A stretch of DNA of 22,981 nt from a bacterium (GTDB lineage: Bacteria; Babelota; Babeliae; Babelales; RVW-14): NCBI GenBank assembly GCA_023249935.1, contig JAHFBQ010000006.1, positions 11,888 through 34,868 on the forward strand, written 5' to 3'. Below are positions 1 to 7,336 of the stretch, piece after piece (the first letter of the stretch is position 1; the number at the start of each line of letters is the position of its first letter). The position numbers were made by a program, and so were the translations under genes. Under the pieces are notes generated by a model, which did no database searches, was not told the DNA's origin, and was given only the letters and a program-made list of their open reading frames with translations.

Positions 1-595
1 TACTCATGTGCTCATGATTGGCAAAGTTGATAAGCAGTATTTTTTTAAGAATATAAAACTCGACTGGCTCGCGCTAAAACTGCTTGCAACCGTTGCTTAC
101 AAAAATGATCAACAAATTTTACAACGCATCGTCGATGAGTTTGCAACGTATAACATCACCGTCTTGCGCCAACATGAAGTGTTACCAGCACTACTAACTA
201 AGCCCGGCATCATTGCAGGAAAAATCGACGCAGCACTGCAACATAACATCACTTTTGGTATGCAGATGGCTAAAGCCGTTTCTAAACTTGATCTTGGCCA
301 AACTGTCATTGTCAAAGACAGCATGGTTCTTGCCGTAGAGGCAATTGAGGGAACCGACGCGTGCATACGGCGCGGCATCGAGCTTGGCCGAGGCGGCGTT
401 ATTATTTGCAAGGCAGCACAAAGTGCTCACAACCCACAATTTGATCTACCAACGCTAGGCAGCGCAACACTGCTCGATCTCAAGCATGGCGATGTACGTG
501 CCATCGCATGGCTCGCACAATACACGCTCATCGCTGATTATCAAAAATTTATAGATACAGCAGAAACACTTGGCATAGCTCTGATTGCAGTGTAG
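1..595 (+). CDS. lpxI: LpxI-family UDP-2,3-diacylglucosamine pyrophosphatase, 5'-truncated by the window edge
   Basis: LpxI (DUF1009 family) hydrolyses UDP-2,3-diacylglucosamine to lipid X in lipid A biosynthesis at the cytoplasmic face of the inner membrane. The visible 197 or so residues match the middle and C-terminal domain. Signature segments are GQTVIVKDSMVLAVEAIEGT, then DACIRRGIELGRGGVIICKA and a DLPTLGSATL stretch, ending in a small alpha/beta tail (ETLGIALIAV). The family is usually about 270-280 residues, and the frame is open to base 1, so the N-terminal nucleotide-binding part lies outside the window. The GTG at 8 is only the first possible start codon, not a true start. The gene converges on the next gene and ends just before a strong hairpin. 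With hldE in the same window it implies an LPS-bearing outer membrane. The family assignment is confident; the exact start cannot be seen. Confidence 0.88.
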   Translation, partial: THVLMIGKVDKQYFFKNIKLDWLALKLLATVAYKNDQQILQRIVDEFATYNITVLRQHEVLPALLTKPGIIAGKIDAALQHNITFGMQMAKAVSKLDLGQTVIVKDSMVLAVEAIEGTDACIRRGIELGRGGVIICKAAQSAHNPQFDLPTLGSATLLDLKHGDVRAIAWLAQYTLIADYQKFIDTAETLGIALIAV

Positions 596-607
596 AAAAA
601 AGTAGAT

Positions 608-655
608 AAATAAGAGAGTCCCCGGAGATTTTATTTTCCGGGGACTCTCTTATTT
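608..655. terminator. Bidirectional Rho-independent terminator between convergent genes
   Basis: A perfect 15-bp inverted repeat (612-626 with 637-651) extends by four A-T pairs to 608-655, with a 10-base loop. The stem contains GAGAGTCCCCGGA. T-rich sequence follows on both strands. It sits between lpxI (+, ends 595) and the exported-protein gene (-, ends 692) and can serve both. Confidence 0.9.
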
Positions 656-691
656 TCTTGCCATCCCAGCCGTGGTCTGAGATCCAGTAAT

Positions 692-3349
692 TTATGCCTT
701 GGTAACCTTATCATCTGAGGTAAATAATGCCCGTACCTTTGGTGTAAATGGTCCAGCACCTTTCAGCTTAATGCTGCGTTTTTCACCATCTGCGTTTTCA
801 CCCAAGAGATGGTAACCAAGCACTTTTCCATCCCATGTGAAGCCTTTGTATGCAACATCGCCCAATTTTTCAGTCAGCCATTCAGTTGCTTTACCAGCAC
901 CCATACAGACCAGTTGCTTCTTAAGACTCTTGCCTATGCGACGGCAAATTTCATCAACCTTGACCATCGTTGGCTCACGTTTAAACGAACGAGCATACAC
1001 CGCAGCATCATAATGCGAAACAAATCCACGGATAGCCAGCTGCGTTAACGTCATATTTACCACTGCTTCCCTGTAGGCGTTTTCATCATGATCAAAATCA
1101 AGATAACCACTCTCAAGCAAGAAACCTCGCAAAAATGGCTTCATCGCCTGTTCAAGTTCAGCACTTGGCCAGAGAACAAGTTTCACTGTATCGATCATCA
1201 TCTCTACAGCATTTAGTGCAGCATGCTTGAATATCCCAACCATTTCATGGCTATCACCCAAACCTAGACCAATCTTATCACCCAATGACAAAAGCCCATT
1301 CAATGCGCTACCAGCAGCATCAAAAAGTTCTTCATGAATGTAACCACTCACCCAATACCCAGCCGTATAACCAACACTACGACATGCGTAACGATATAAT
1401 TCTCTTTCTGCAAAATAGCCTTCAGGACTCATGCCTTTTAGTCGAGGATTCGGCCTCTCGTTACCAGCTTGATCCTTAACAAAAGGAGACAGCAAAGCAT
1501 AGTGGTCTTCAATTGCTCCAGATGGCAGACCCAATATTGCGCCAAAATCACTGAGCAACATCATAGGAAGAAACGCTTTAGCGACATAACGAATCGCTCC
1601 CGGGTTAACAATGCCCAGTGTTGCTGTTTCAATATCTTCCATCAAATCAGGATTCATTTTGTTATAACAGGTAGCTTCCGCTATACGACACATAAACCTT
1701 GCCGACTCATCAATGGTGCTCAAAAGCCCCTTTTGAAAAGGACCAAATTCGGCAGGCCACAGAGACCAGCTGCCGGTATCTGATTTGCCATCAGGCTTAA
1801 GAAATGCGTTGCGATTGAAAAAATTACTATAAAAAATCTGGTAATAGACCCATGAGGCAGCAAACTTCTCTACTTCTTCTCCCAAGTGCGTTTGTATTCT
1901 TCTGCCATACAGCGGCGAGCCATATAACACCGGCGCAGCTGCTGCGATACCTATGTAATCGGCAACAAGCGCTCGCATCTGCGTACGCATATCAGCAATC
2001 GCACCCTTCTGAGTAAAGACATCGTAACAAATGTTGTTGCGTGCAATTTTTTGTACATTGAAAAAGTAATTTGCAGCTACTGTTGAGGTAAATGCATAAT
2101 TAAGCAAGGTAGGAACAAGTCGCTTAGTATCCCATGAACCATAACCACCAACACCCTCCGCCTCTTCGTGATAAATATCAAGACAGTGATGCGAGAAAGT
2201 ATACGCATGAGCAAAAAGCCTGAAGAGCTGAAAATATTCTTTTCCAATACCTTCTTGCTTGAAACGTTTTTTAATAAACGCATAAGAGGTACAGCTACCC
2301 TCGTGACGTTTCAGCGTAGAAAGCCAATAATAATACGGATTTGAGCTATAGAGCGTTTGTCCATCTTCTTGGTTCAACAACGCATCAATTGAGGCTAAGG
2401 TCGCTTCAATTTGAGGTTTATTATCTACTACTGCCACTTCGGCAGGAACAGCAGTCTTACCTTTCATTGAGCTCATAAACAGCTCATACAAGGTAACCTG
2501 AATATCAAAAAGTTCCTTGGTAACTGATAAGTACATCGGTTCAAGATACATAAATGCGGCTTGAGCCATTGCATGAATATTTTCATTGGCAACCGCTTGA
2601 ACATAGCGATTGAAATGATCAAACGCCGTACACGTTGGATAACACTTTTTAAAGTCTTCTTGCGCACTTACAAGAGCCTCAGCAAGACAGCGCAGATTAT
2701 CTATATCATAAAGCTCTTCTTCATCTTCTTCTGATTCATCATTTCTAGCTTTGACACCAGGCATCATAGAACCGCCACCGATCACCGTTCCAGCAAACAC
2801 ATCGCCGAGCATCTCTCTAACATCTGTCTGTTGTTTTTTGGTCATAACATCGAACATCTCTCCCCAGTGCCCACCATACAACCCCTGAATTCCCTCGTGA
2901 AGATGTCGTCGTAAATTACTGATTAAAGGAGACTCTCCTTCAACCACGCAATCCCCCAGAAGCTTTTGTAACTCAAGCCCCAAAGTAGTAATAGCGTGGG
3001 GTGCATGAATGCGTGCAACAAACTCTTTATGTTGCGCAAAAAAATGTTCTACTTGTACTCGAAGTTCAGACGGCAAAGCGGCAAGCATGCGCTGCTGCGT
3101 TTCCATCCCCGCAGTCAAAAGTTTAAGTAATGCACGAATGCCATCGCTTTGTTTTTGGTTACCGGCAACTTCCGCCTCTCTAGCAGTAAGCTTGGCAGTA
3201 ATATCTGCAGCCTCTTGGGTTACGGGAGAAACTGTTGCGGACTGCGCCTCTTCTTGAGGAACCAACCCAGCATTGCCATCTTGAGCAGAAAGCATAGAGA
3301 CACTCAAAATAAATCCAAAACCAAGCGCTACAATAAATTGTTTCAGCAT
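692..3349 (-). CDS. Large exported protein of unknown function (885 aa)
   Basis: I do not recognise a family. The protein starts with a clear signal peptide (MLKQFIVALGFGFILSVSML, then SAQDG with likely cleavage after SA). The remainder is mostly helical-looking, with an acidic tract at about residues 204-213 (DESEEDEEEL), Cys-containing segments and an aromatic-rich middle; no transmembrane helix is obvious after the signal. The ATG at 3349 is preferred over a start at 3460 for two reasons. AAGGA stands 7-8 bases before it, and the longer version would put about 37 non-signal residues ahead of the signal peptide and begin upstream of the likely promoter (3421-3448). The gene is transcribed away from ftsW as a single unit and ends at the shared terminator. 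A periplasmic or host-directed role is inference from the signal peptide only. Confidence 0.8.
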   Translation of the reverse strand: MLKQFIVALGFGFILSVSMLSAQDGNAGLVPQEEAQSATVSPVTQEAADITAKLTAREAEVAGNQKQSDGIRALLKLLTAGMETQQRMLAALPSELRVQVEHFFAQHKEFVARIHAPHAITTLGLELQKLLGDCVVEGESPLISNLRRHLHEGIQGLYGGHWGEMFDVMTKKQQTDVREMLGDVFAGTVIGGGSMMPGVKARNDESEEDEEELYDIDNLRCLAEALVSAQEDFKKCYPTCTAFDHFNRYVQAVANENIHAMAQAAFMYLEPMYLSVTKELFDIQVTLYELFMSSMKGKTAVPAEVAVVDNKPQIEATLASIDALLNQEDGQTLYSSNPYYYWLSTLKRHEGSCTSYAFIKKRFKQEGIGKEYFQLFRLFAHAYTFSHHCLDIYHEEAEGVGGYGSWDTKRLVPTLLNYAFTSTVAANYFFNVQKIARNNICYDVFTQKGAIADMRTQMRALVADYIGIAAAAPVLYGSPLYGRRIQTHLGEEVEKFAASWVYYQIFYSNFFNRNAFLKPDGKSDTGSWSLWPAEFGPFQKGLLSTIDESARFMCRIAEATCYNKMNPDLMEDIETATLGIVNPGAIRYVAKAFLPMMLLSDFGAILGLPSGAIEDHYALLSPFVKDQAGNERPNPRLKGMSPEGYFAERELYRYACRSVGYTAGYWVSGYIHEELFDAAGSALNGLLSLGDKIGLGLGDSHEMVGIFKHAALNAVEMMIDTVKLVLWPSAELEQAMKPFLRGFLLESGYLDFDHDENAYREAVVNMTLTQLAIRGFVSHYDAAVYARSFKREPTMVKVDEICRRIGKSLKKQLVCMGAGKATEWLTEKLGDVAYKGFTWDGKVLGYHLLGENADGEKRSIKLKGAGPFTPKVRALFTSDDKVTKA

Positions 3350-3420
3350 TAATGTATCCTTTACTAACGTAGTCACACCCACCAAATTAATATGCTTTTT
3401 ACAGAGGAAAAAGCTAAACA

Positions 3421-3448
3421 AGTATGGCAAGTCGATCGAATCAGTCAA
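3421..3448 (-). promoter_or_regulatory. Putative sigma-70 promoter of the 885-aa exported protein
   Basis: On the minus strand, TTGACT (3448-3443) and CATACT (3426-3421) are separated by 16 bp. Transcription would start near 3414, about 65 bases before the ATG at 3349. The match at -35 is good and at -10 moderate. Confidence 0.45.
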
Positions 3449-3513
3449 CTGGTTTACCATCAGCCAGTAAAGGAGTTCTCAGATACCCCACAAACCTAAC
3501 GACAAACTGAAAA

Positions 3514-4617
3514 CTACTCGTTGTTTTTTGCAAAATTAACCATGAGCCCGACCATGCAGCAGTAGGCAATTAAAGCGGTACCCCCATAACTTACAAAGGG
3601 AAGCCCAAGCCCCTTAGTCGGCAATAACCCCAAAGCAACCATGAAGTTTATGACCGCTTGAAGCGTAATAAACACAACAAAGGCAAGCGAGGTAAAAAAG
3701 GCAAAGGAATCATGCAGTCGTGTGACAACTCGAAAACCGTAGTAACAAAGAGCTAAGAAAATAGTTACCAGTATGAAAGATCCTAGAAAGCCTACCTCCT
3801 CGGCAACGATTGAAAAGATAAAGTCAGTGTGTTGCATGGGTAAGTAAAAGAATTTCTGCTTAGATTGCCCAATTCCTAATCCCCACAAGCCCCCAGACCC
3901 TATCGCAATGAGCGACTGAATAATTTGAAATCCCCTGCCTTGCGGGTCAGACCAGGGATCAAGAAATACCAAGATCCGTTGTAGCCGATACGATTTTGCC
4001 ACAATGAGATACAAAACCCCAGGCAGCGCGAGCATCACCGTCACCAGAAGGTGCCAGAGATTAAACTCGGCTACAAAGAACATAGCAAACGCCGTGCAGA
4101 AAATTGTCACCGCAGAACCAAAATCTGGCTGCAGTAATAAAAGAAGCGCAACCCCACCAAGAATCATCAGGCAGGGTAAATAAGTCGCTACAAAAGATTT
4201 GAGTCGGTTTTGTTTGCCAGAAAAAATCAATCCAAGATAAATAAATAACGAGAGTTTAAGAAATTCACTTGGTTGCAAAGTCACCCCCATGAACGACAAC
4301 CACCGGTTTGAGCCATGAACACGCAGCGCAAAAAGAGGAACCAACGTCAACGCAGTCAGCACAACCGCACCGAAAAAAAGATAACTTGCTCGACGCTTCA
4401 GCCAATCGAGTGAAATAAGTCGAAAAAAGCAAAAACCTCCTAGCCCTAGCCCCAAATAAAAAAATTGCTTGTTAAGAAAGAATGCTGCATTGCCATATTT
4501 CTCGAGTGCAAAGACTGAACTTGAAGAGTAAATGAAGATGAGCCCAATTAAAATGAGTACAGCTGCAATACTGACGAACATGCGAATGTCATGAGTTAGC
4601 TCACGTTCTTCTACCAC
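3514..4617 (-). CDS. ftsW: FtsW, SEDS-family septal peptidoglycan glycosyltransferase
   Basis: A polytopic inner-membrane protein (367 aa, about ten hydrophobic segments) of the FtsW/RodA/SpoVE family, which polymerises lipid II at the division septum together with a class B penicillin-binding protein. Diagnostic segments in order are LDPWSDPQGRGFQIIQSL, the GGLWGLGIGQSKQKFFYLP stretch, HTDFIFSIVAEEVGFLGS (its Asp is the proposed catalytic residue of SEDS enzymes) and GLLPTKGLGLPFVSYGGTAL near the C-terminus. The last motif and the murD neighbour favour FtsW over RodA. The start is GTG at 4617 with TAAGGAG six bases before it; that ribosome binding site overlaps the murD stop, and only 10 bases separate the genes. 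The pair is a remnant of the dcw cell-wall cluster; no murG follows. Confidence 0.95.
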   Translation of the reverse strand: MVEERELTHDIRMFVSIAAVLILIGLIFIYSSSSVFALEKYGNAAFFLNKQFFYLGLGLGGFCFFRLISLDWLKRRASYLFFGAVVLTALTLVPLFALRVHGSNRWLSFMGVTLQPSEFLKLSLFIYLGLIFSGKQNRLKSFVATYLPCLMILGGVALLLLLQPDFGSAVTIFCTAFAMFFVAEFNLWHLLVTVMLALPGVLYLIVAKSYRLQRILVFLDPWSDPQGRGFQIIQSLIAIGSGGLWGLGIGQSKQKFFYLPMQHTDFIFSIVAEEVGFLGSFILVTIFLALCYYGFRVVTRLHDSFAFFTSLAFVVFITLQAVINFMVALGLLPTKGLGLPFVSYGGTALIAYCCMVGLMVNFAKNNE

Positions 4618-4627
4618 CCTTTTCTCC

Positions 4628-6076
4628 TTATTTTAATTGCGCAACAATCTCCTTAAACCGATCTCCCCGTTGTGTATAAATAGTAAATAAGTCGTAGCTT
4701 GTTCCTCCTGGAGAAAAAAGAACTACATCACCGGGCTGTACATGTTTTAATACCCTATCCAATGCATCTTCAAGTGTAGCAACAGATATTTTAGCTCCAA
4801 GTAAATGAGCCTCTTTTCCAAATGCAACAATGCTGACTACCGCAGAAAAAGTCTCAAGCAACCGAGTAAAATCAGTACGATCAACACCTTTACCAAGGCC
4901 ACCGATCACAACATGCACACGCTTGTAGATTCTCGCCATCTGTTCAACTGCTGCCAGTGTAGATTCTTTAACCGTCGATTTTGAATCATTATAAAAATCT
5001 ACGCCCCCACATTGCCGTACAAACTCTATTCTATGTTTATGATCATCAGGCTGGTACATAACAGCGGCATGCTGAATATCTTTAGCCAACCAAGCAAGAT
5101 CAACCCCAGCCAGAGAGAGTGATGCAAAAATTGTTGCCCAATTTTGTATAAAAGTACAAAGCGGCAGCGCTGGCAATGAAATAAGAGGTTGCGTATCAAC
5201 AATGCGGCCCTGCTTGACCAAAAAATTAGTAAGAAATCCATTCTGCGCGCTAATCATTTCCCATTCAGACCGCGGCACAATGCTAATGAGATCATCAGGT
5301 AATATGTCAGCACCAGCAACCACTAGCCTTCCTTGGATAGCAGATAAAAATTGCAATGTAAGCGATCGCAGTGTTTGATCAAAAAGTTGCATACCTAACA
5401 CTATCGCCTCTGCGTTACAAAATAGGTTTGCTTTGGCCTTGAAATAACTTGGCATATCACCGTGGCGATCTAAATGATTTGGAAATAAATTGGTCCACAC
5501 ACCAATAGAGGGAACAAACTGAGTACTCATCTCAAGTTGAAAACTAGAAAGTTCTAAAACCGCCAGCGTTGGCAACTCATCTGCTCGCAACAAATCAAGC
5601 ATCCCTACGCCAACATTTCCCCCAAGTGCAACACGTTCTGTACCACCTTGAAGCGAGTAGAACCGCTGTATGATTTTATAGATGAGTTTGGTCACCGTTG
5701 TTTTACCAAGACTGCCCGTAATCCCTATGGTCTTACCAATAAAACAGCTCGCAAAAAGATCCAATTCGCAAAATGTTTTTGCACGCTCAACGAAATCTAA
5801 AGATGCAAGATTTACACCGGGACTTACTAACGCACGATCAACTTGAACCAAAAATCCAGACAACGAACAAGTGGCGGCATTGATCCATGTAACCTTACAT
5901 GCTTGCAGCAAAGCCCGATGCTCTTCTGGATAAGTTTTTTTGTCCCAGATAACAAAACAAATTTCTGCGTCCTGAGAAAGCCCAAGAAATGAGCGCAACT
6001 CTCTCGGCCGCTCAACAAAAAACTTAAGCCCTGCAAGACCAACTACGCCAAACCCAGCAATACCAACTCTATACAT
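4628..6076 (-). CDS. murD: MurD, UDP-N-acetylmuramoylalanine--D-glutamate ligase
   Basis: MurD adds D-glutamate to UDP-MurNAc-L-Ala in the cytoplasm, using ATP. The 482-residue protein shows an N-terminal Rossmann-like GIAGFGVVGLAG, a P-loop GITGSLGKTTVTK, LELSSFQLE, a TNLFPNHLDRHGDM segment, a carbamylated-Lys region (KAKANLF), DSKSTVKESTLAA, GGLGKGVDRTDF, and a C-terminal SPGGTSYDLFTIYTQRGDRF like the SPxxxSFDxFxxFxxRGxxF of MurD. The P-loop is GSLGKTT where Mur ligases usually have GTNGKTT. The start is placed at the ATG at 6076: the open frame continues to 6157, but that stretch overlaps the preceding gene's terminator and a good promoter (6113-6142), and the Rossmann fold begins right after 6076. 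The ribosome binding site is weak. It is first in an operon with ftsW. Confidence 0.93.
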   Translation of the reverse strand: MYRVGIAGFGVVGLAGLKFFVERPRELRSFLGLSQDAEICFVIWDKKTYPEEHRALLQACKVTWINAATCSLSGFLVQVDRALVSPGVNLASLDFVERAKTFCELDLFASCFIGKTIGITGSLGKTTVTKLIYKIIQRFYSLQGGTERVALGGNVGVGMLDLLRADELPTLAVLELSSFQLEMSTQFVPSIGVWTNLFPNHLDRHGDMPSYFKAKANLFCNAEAIVLGMQLFDQTLRSLTLQFLSAIQGRLVVAGADILPDDLISIVPRSEWEMISAQNGFLTNFLVKQGRIVDTQPLISLPALPLCTFIQNWATIFASLSLAGVDLAWLAKDIQHAAVMYQPDDHKHRIEFVRQCGGVDFYNDSKSTVKESTLAAVEQMARIYKRVHVVIGGLGKGVDRTDFTRLLETFSAVVSIVAFGKEAHLLGAKISVATLEDALDRVLKHVQPGDVVLFSPGGTSYDLFTIYTQRGDRFKEIVAQLK

Positions 6077-6112
6077 ACCGTACTTACCATTAAAGGTTAT
6101 TATTTTTCGCAA

Positions 6113-6142
6113 AGTATACCAACCCAGGTATAAAACATACAA
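6113..6142 (-). promoter_or_regulatory. Putative extended -10 promoter of murD-ftsW
   Basis: On the minus strand, TTGTAT (6142-6137), an 18-bp spacer and TATACT (6118-6113). The -10 is preceded by TG one base upstream, forming an extended -10. The predicted start near 6106 gives a leader of about 30 bases to the ATG at 6076. Confidence 0.55.
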
Positions 6143-6147
6143 ACAAA

Positions 6148-6177
6148 AAAGGCACACAACTTTCGTCGTGTGCCTTT
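6148..6177 (-). terminator. Rho-independent terminator of the first RRM gene
   Basis: A 10-bp perfect stem (AAAGGCACAC with GTGTGCCTTT) with a 10-base loop. On the minus strand a run of six T follows. It lies 20 bases after the stop of the RRM gene at 6197 and upstream of the murD promoter. Confidence 0.8.
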
Positions 6178-6196
6178 GCTTTAAAAGCTTGTAAGC

Positions 6197-6538
6197 TTAG
6201 AAGCGCTTACGGAAGCCGCCTTGGCTGCCGCTGCTGCTGCCGCCACGGTCGAATGAACGACCAGGACGGTCGCCGCGAGGAGCGCCTTCTTCGCGTGGTT
6301 TAGCGAAATCAACTTTAAGACCACGGCCGTCTACATCCTTGTTGTTCAAGGCTTGTACTGCCGCGCTTGCAGCTTCTTTGCTAACCATTTCTACGAAGCC
6401 GAAACCTTTTGAACGGCCTGTAAATGTATCAGTTACGATTTTGACTGATACCACTTCACCGTGCTGAGCGAAAATATCGCGCAACGCATCTTCAGTGATG
6501 GAGTAAGCCAAATTAGCTACAAACAACTTGTTATTCAT
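6197..6538 (-). CDS. RRM-domain RNA-binding protein, copy A (113 aa)
   Basis: A single RNA-recognition motif with RNP2 (LFVANLAY, residues about 5-12) and RNP1 (KGFGFVEM) after a TDTFTGRSKG loop, then a Gly/Ser/Arg-rich tail ending in GGFRKRF. This is the architecture of small bacterial (cyanobacterial Rbp-type) glycine-rich RNA-binding proteins, which bind single-stranded RNA; in cyanobacteria some are cold-induced. The start is the ATG at 6538, with CGGAGA five bases before it. An in-frame extension to 6589 would read through the conserved leader and is rejected. The protein is a close paralog of the gene at 6830-7183 and has its own promoter, leader and terminator, so the pair is a tandem duplication rather than an operon. 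The target RNAs are unknown. Confidence 0.93.
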   Translation of the reverse strand: MNNKLFVANLAYSITEDALRDIFAQHGEVVSVKIVTDTFTGRSKGFGFVEMVSKEAASAAVQALNNKDVDGRGLKVDFAKPREEGAPRGDRPGRSFDRGGSSSGSQGGFRKRF

Positions 6539-6640
6539 GAAAATCTCCGAATCGGGACTGATCTTTGAGGACCAAGTTCTTAAACTCACAATTGCTTAAG
6601 AGATACCTGTTTCCAAAAACCAAACGAACATATTAACTGT
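6539..6640 (-). promoter_or_regulatory. Long conserved 5' leader of RRM copy A
   Basis: About 100 bases of untranslated leader align almost base for base with the leader of RRM copy B (7184-7291). Shared blocks include TTGGTTTTTGG, CTTAAGCAAT, GTTTAAG, ACTTGGTC, TCAAAG and TCGGAGAT. The last includes the ribosome binding site, and CCG-ATT-CGG can form a small hairpin over it. Conservation in a non-coding stretch suggests a shared regulatory element, although recent duplication is an alternative. Confidence 0.6.
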
Positions 6641-6645
6641 CTTAA

Positions 6646-6674
6646 AGTGTACCAGGCTTCCATACTCTTGTAAA
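6646..6674 (-). promoter_or_regulatory. Putative promoter of RRM copy A
   Basis: On the minus strand, TTTACA (6674-6669), a 17-bp spacer and TACACT (6651-6646). The same layout (TTTACA, 17 bp, TAnnCT) precedes RRM copy B. Confidence 0.6.
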
Positions 6675-6771
6675 CGCTCGAGTTTTAATCAGTTAGTTAA
6701 TAAGGGATGGCTCTTTATACGATTTTAAGAGGCTTTTTGCACAATGAGTCACTTTTTGCTCATTATTTCAA

Positions 6772-6813
6772 AACGAAGATGGCACCCAGTAAACACTGGA
6801 TGCCATCTTCGTT
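6772..6813 (-). terminator. Terminator of RRM copy B
   Basis: A 19-bp stem with one C/A mismatch (6772-6790 with 6795-6813) closes a 4-base loop (AAAC). The stem includes ACGAAGATGGCA. It begins 16 bases after the stop at 6830. The T-tract after it is short, so termination strength is uncertain. Confidence 0.75.
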
Positions 6814-6829
6814 AAATTTCTAAGAGGTC

Positions 6830-7183
6830 TTAGAAACGTTTACGGAAGCCACCATTGCTGCCACCGCGATCACCACCACGGTCACCACCGCGGTCGAATG
6901 AACGTCCTGGACGGTCGCCGCGAGGCGCGCCAGCTTCACGAGGCTTAGCTACGTCAACCTTGATACCACGACCTTCAAAATCTTTGTCGTTCAAAGCTTG
7001 AATAGCGCTGCTCGCACCTTCATTGGTAGCCATTTCGACGAAACCAAAGCCTTTTGAACGGCCGGTAAAGGTGTCAGTTACAATTTTCACTGAAAGAACT
7101 TCGCCATACTGAGCGAAAAGACTGCGCAATGAATCTTCTGTAACTGAGTATGCAAGATTCGCAACGAACAATTTGTTTTCCAT
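6830..7183 (-). CDS. RRM-domain RNA-binding protein, copy B (117 aa)
   Basis: The second small RRM protein has the same plan as copy A: RNP2 LFVANLAY, TDTFTGRSKG, RNP1 KGFGFVEM, then KPREAGAPRGDRPGRSFDRG and a tail with GGDRGGDRGG ending GGFRKRF. The RRM is nearly identical to copy A; the two differ mainly in the tail, which is RGG-like here and Ser-rich in copy A. RGG-type tails commonly add non-specific RNA contacts. The ATG at 7183 has GGAGA upstream, and that site lies in the 3' arm of a perfect 14-base palindrome (7191-7204), so translation could be controlled by RNA structure. The gene sits between hldE and copy A, each with its own promoter. Confidence 0.93.
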   Translation of the reverse strand: MENKLFVANLAYSVTEDSLRSLFAQYGEVLSVKIVTDTFTGRSKGFGFVEMATNEGASSAIQALNDKDFEGRGIKVDVAKPREAGAPRGDRPGRSFDRGGDRGGDRGGSNGGFRKRF

Positions 7184-7291
7184 TGAAAGATCTCCGATAT
7201 CGGAGCTGACCTTTGAAGACCAAGTACTTAAACGTACGATTGCTTAAGAAGAACCTGTTCCCAAAAACCAACATAAACGAACATATAACCG
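7184..7291 (-). promoter_or_regulatory. Conserved 5' leader of RRM copy B with RBS-sequestering palindrome
   Basis: A leader of about 108 bases homologous to that of copy A. Close to the start codon, CTCCGATATCGGAG (7191-7204) can fold into a CTCCG/CGGAG stem with loop ATAT. The 3' arm contains the GGAG ribosome binding site of the gene, so folding would hide it. An autoregulatory or temperature-responsive function is inference. Confidence 0.55.
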
Positions 7292-7297
7292 GTTTGC

Positions 7298-7326
7298 AGC
7301 TTATCAACGTTTATTTTTCTTGTAAA
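7298..7326 (-). promoter_or_regulatory. Putative promoter of RRM copy B
   Basis: On the minus strand, TTTACA (7326-7321), a 17-bp spacer and TAAGCT (7303-7298). The -35 and spacing equal those of copy A; the -10 is weak. It begins 11 bases after the hldE stop, so no separate hldE terminator fits here and some readthrough is possible. Confidence 0.5.
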
Positions 7327-7336
7327 TATATCTCTT

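Noticed and set aside
3350..3460. N-terminal extension of the 885-aa exported protein to 3460
   Set aside because: It places 37 residues before the signal peptide and begins upstream of the predicted promoter; the ATG at 3349 has a good ribosome binding site.
6077..6157. Longer MurD start at 6157
   Set aside because: The extension overlaps the terminator of the RRM gene and a good promoter, and has no similarity to MurD.
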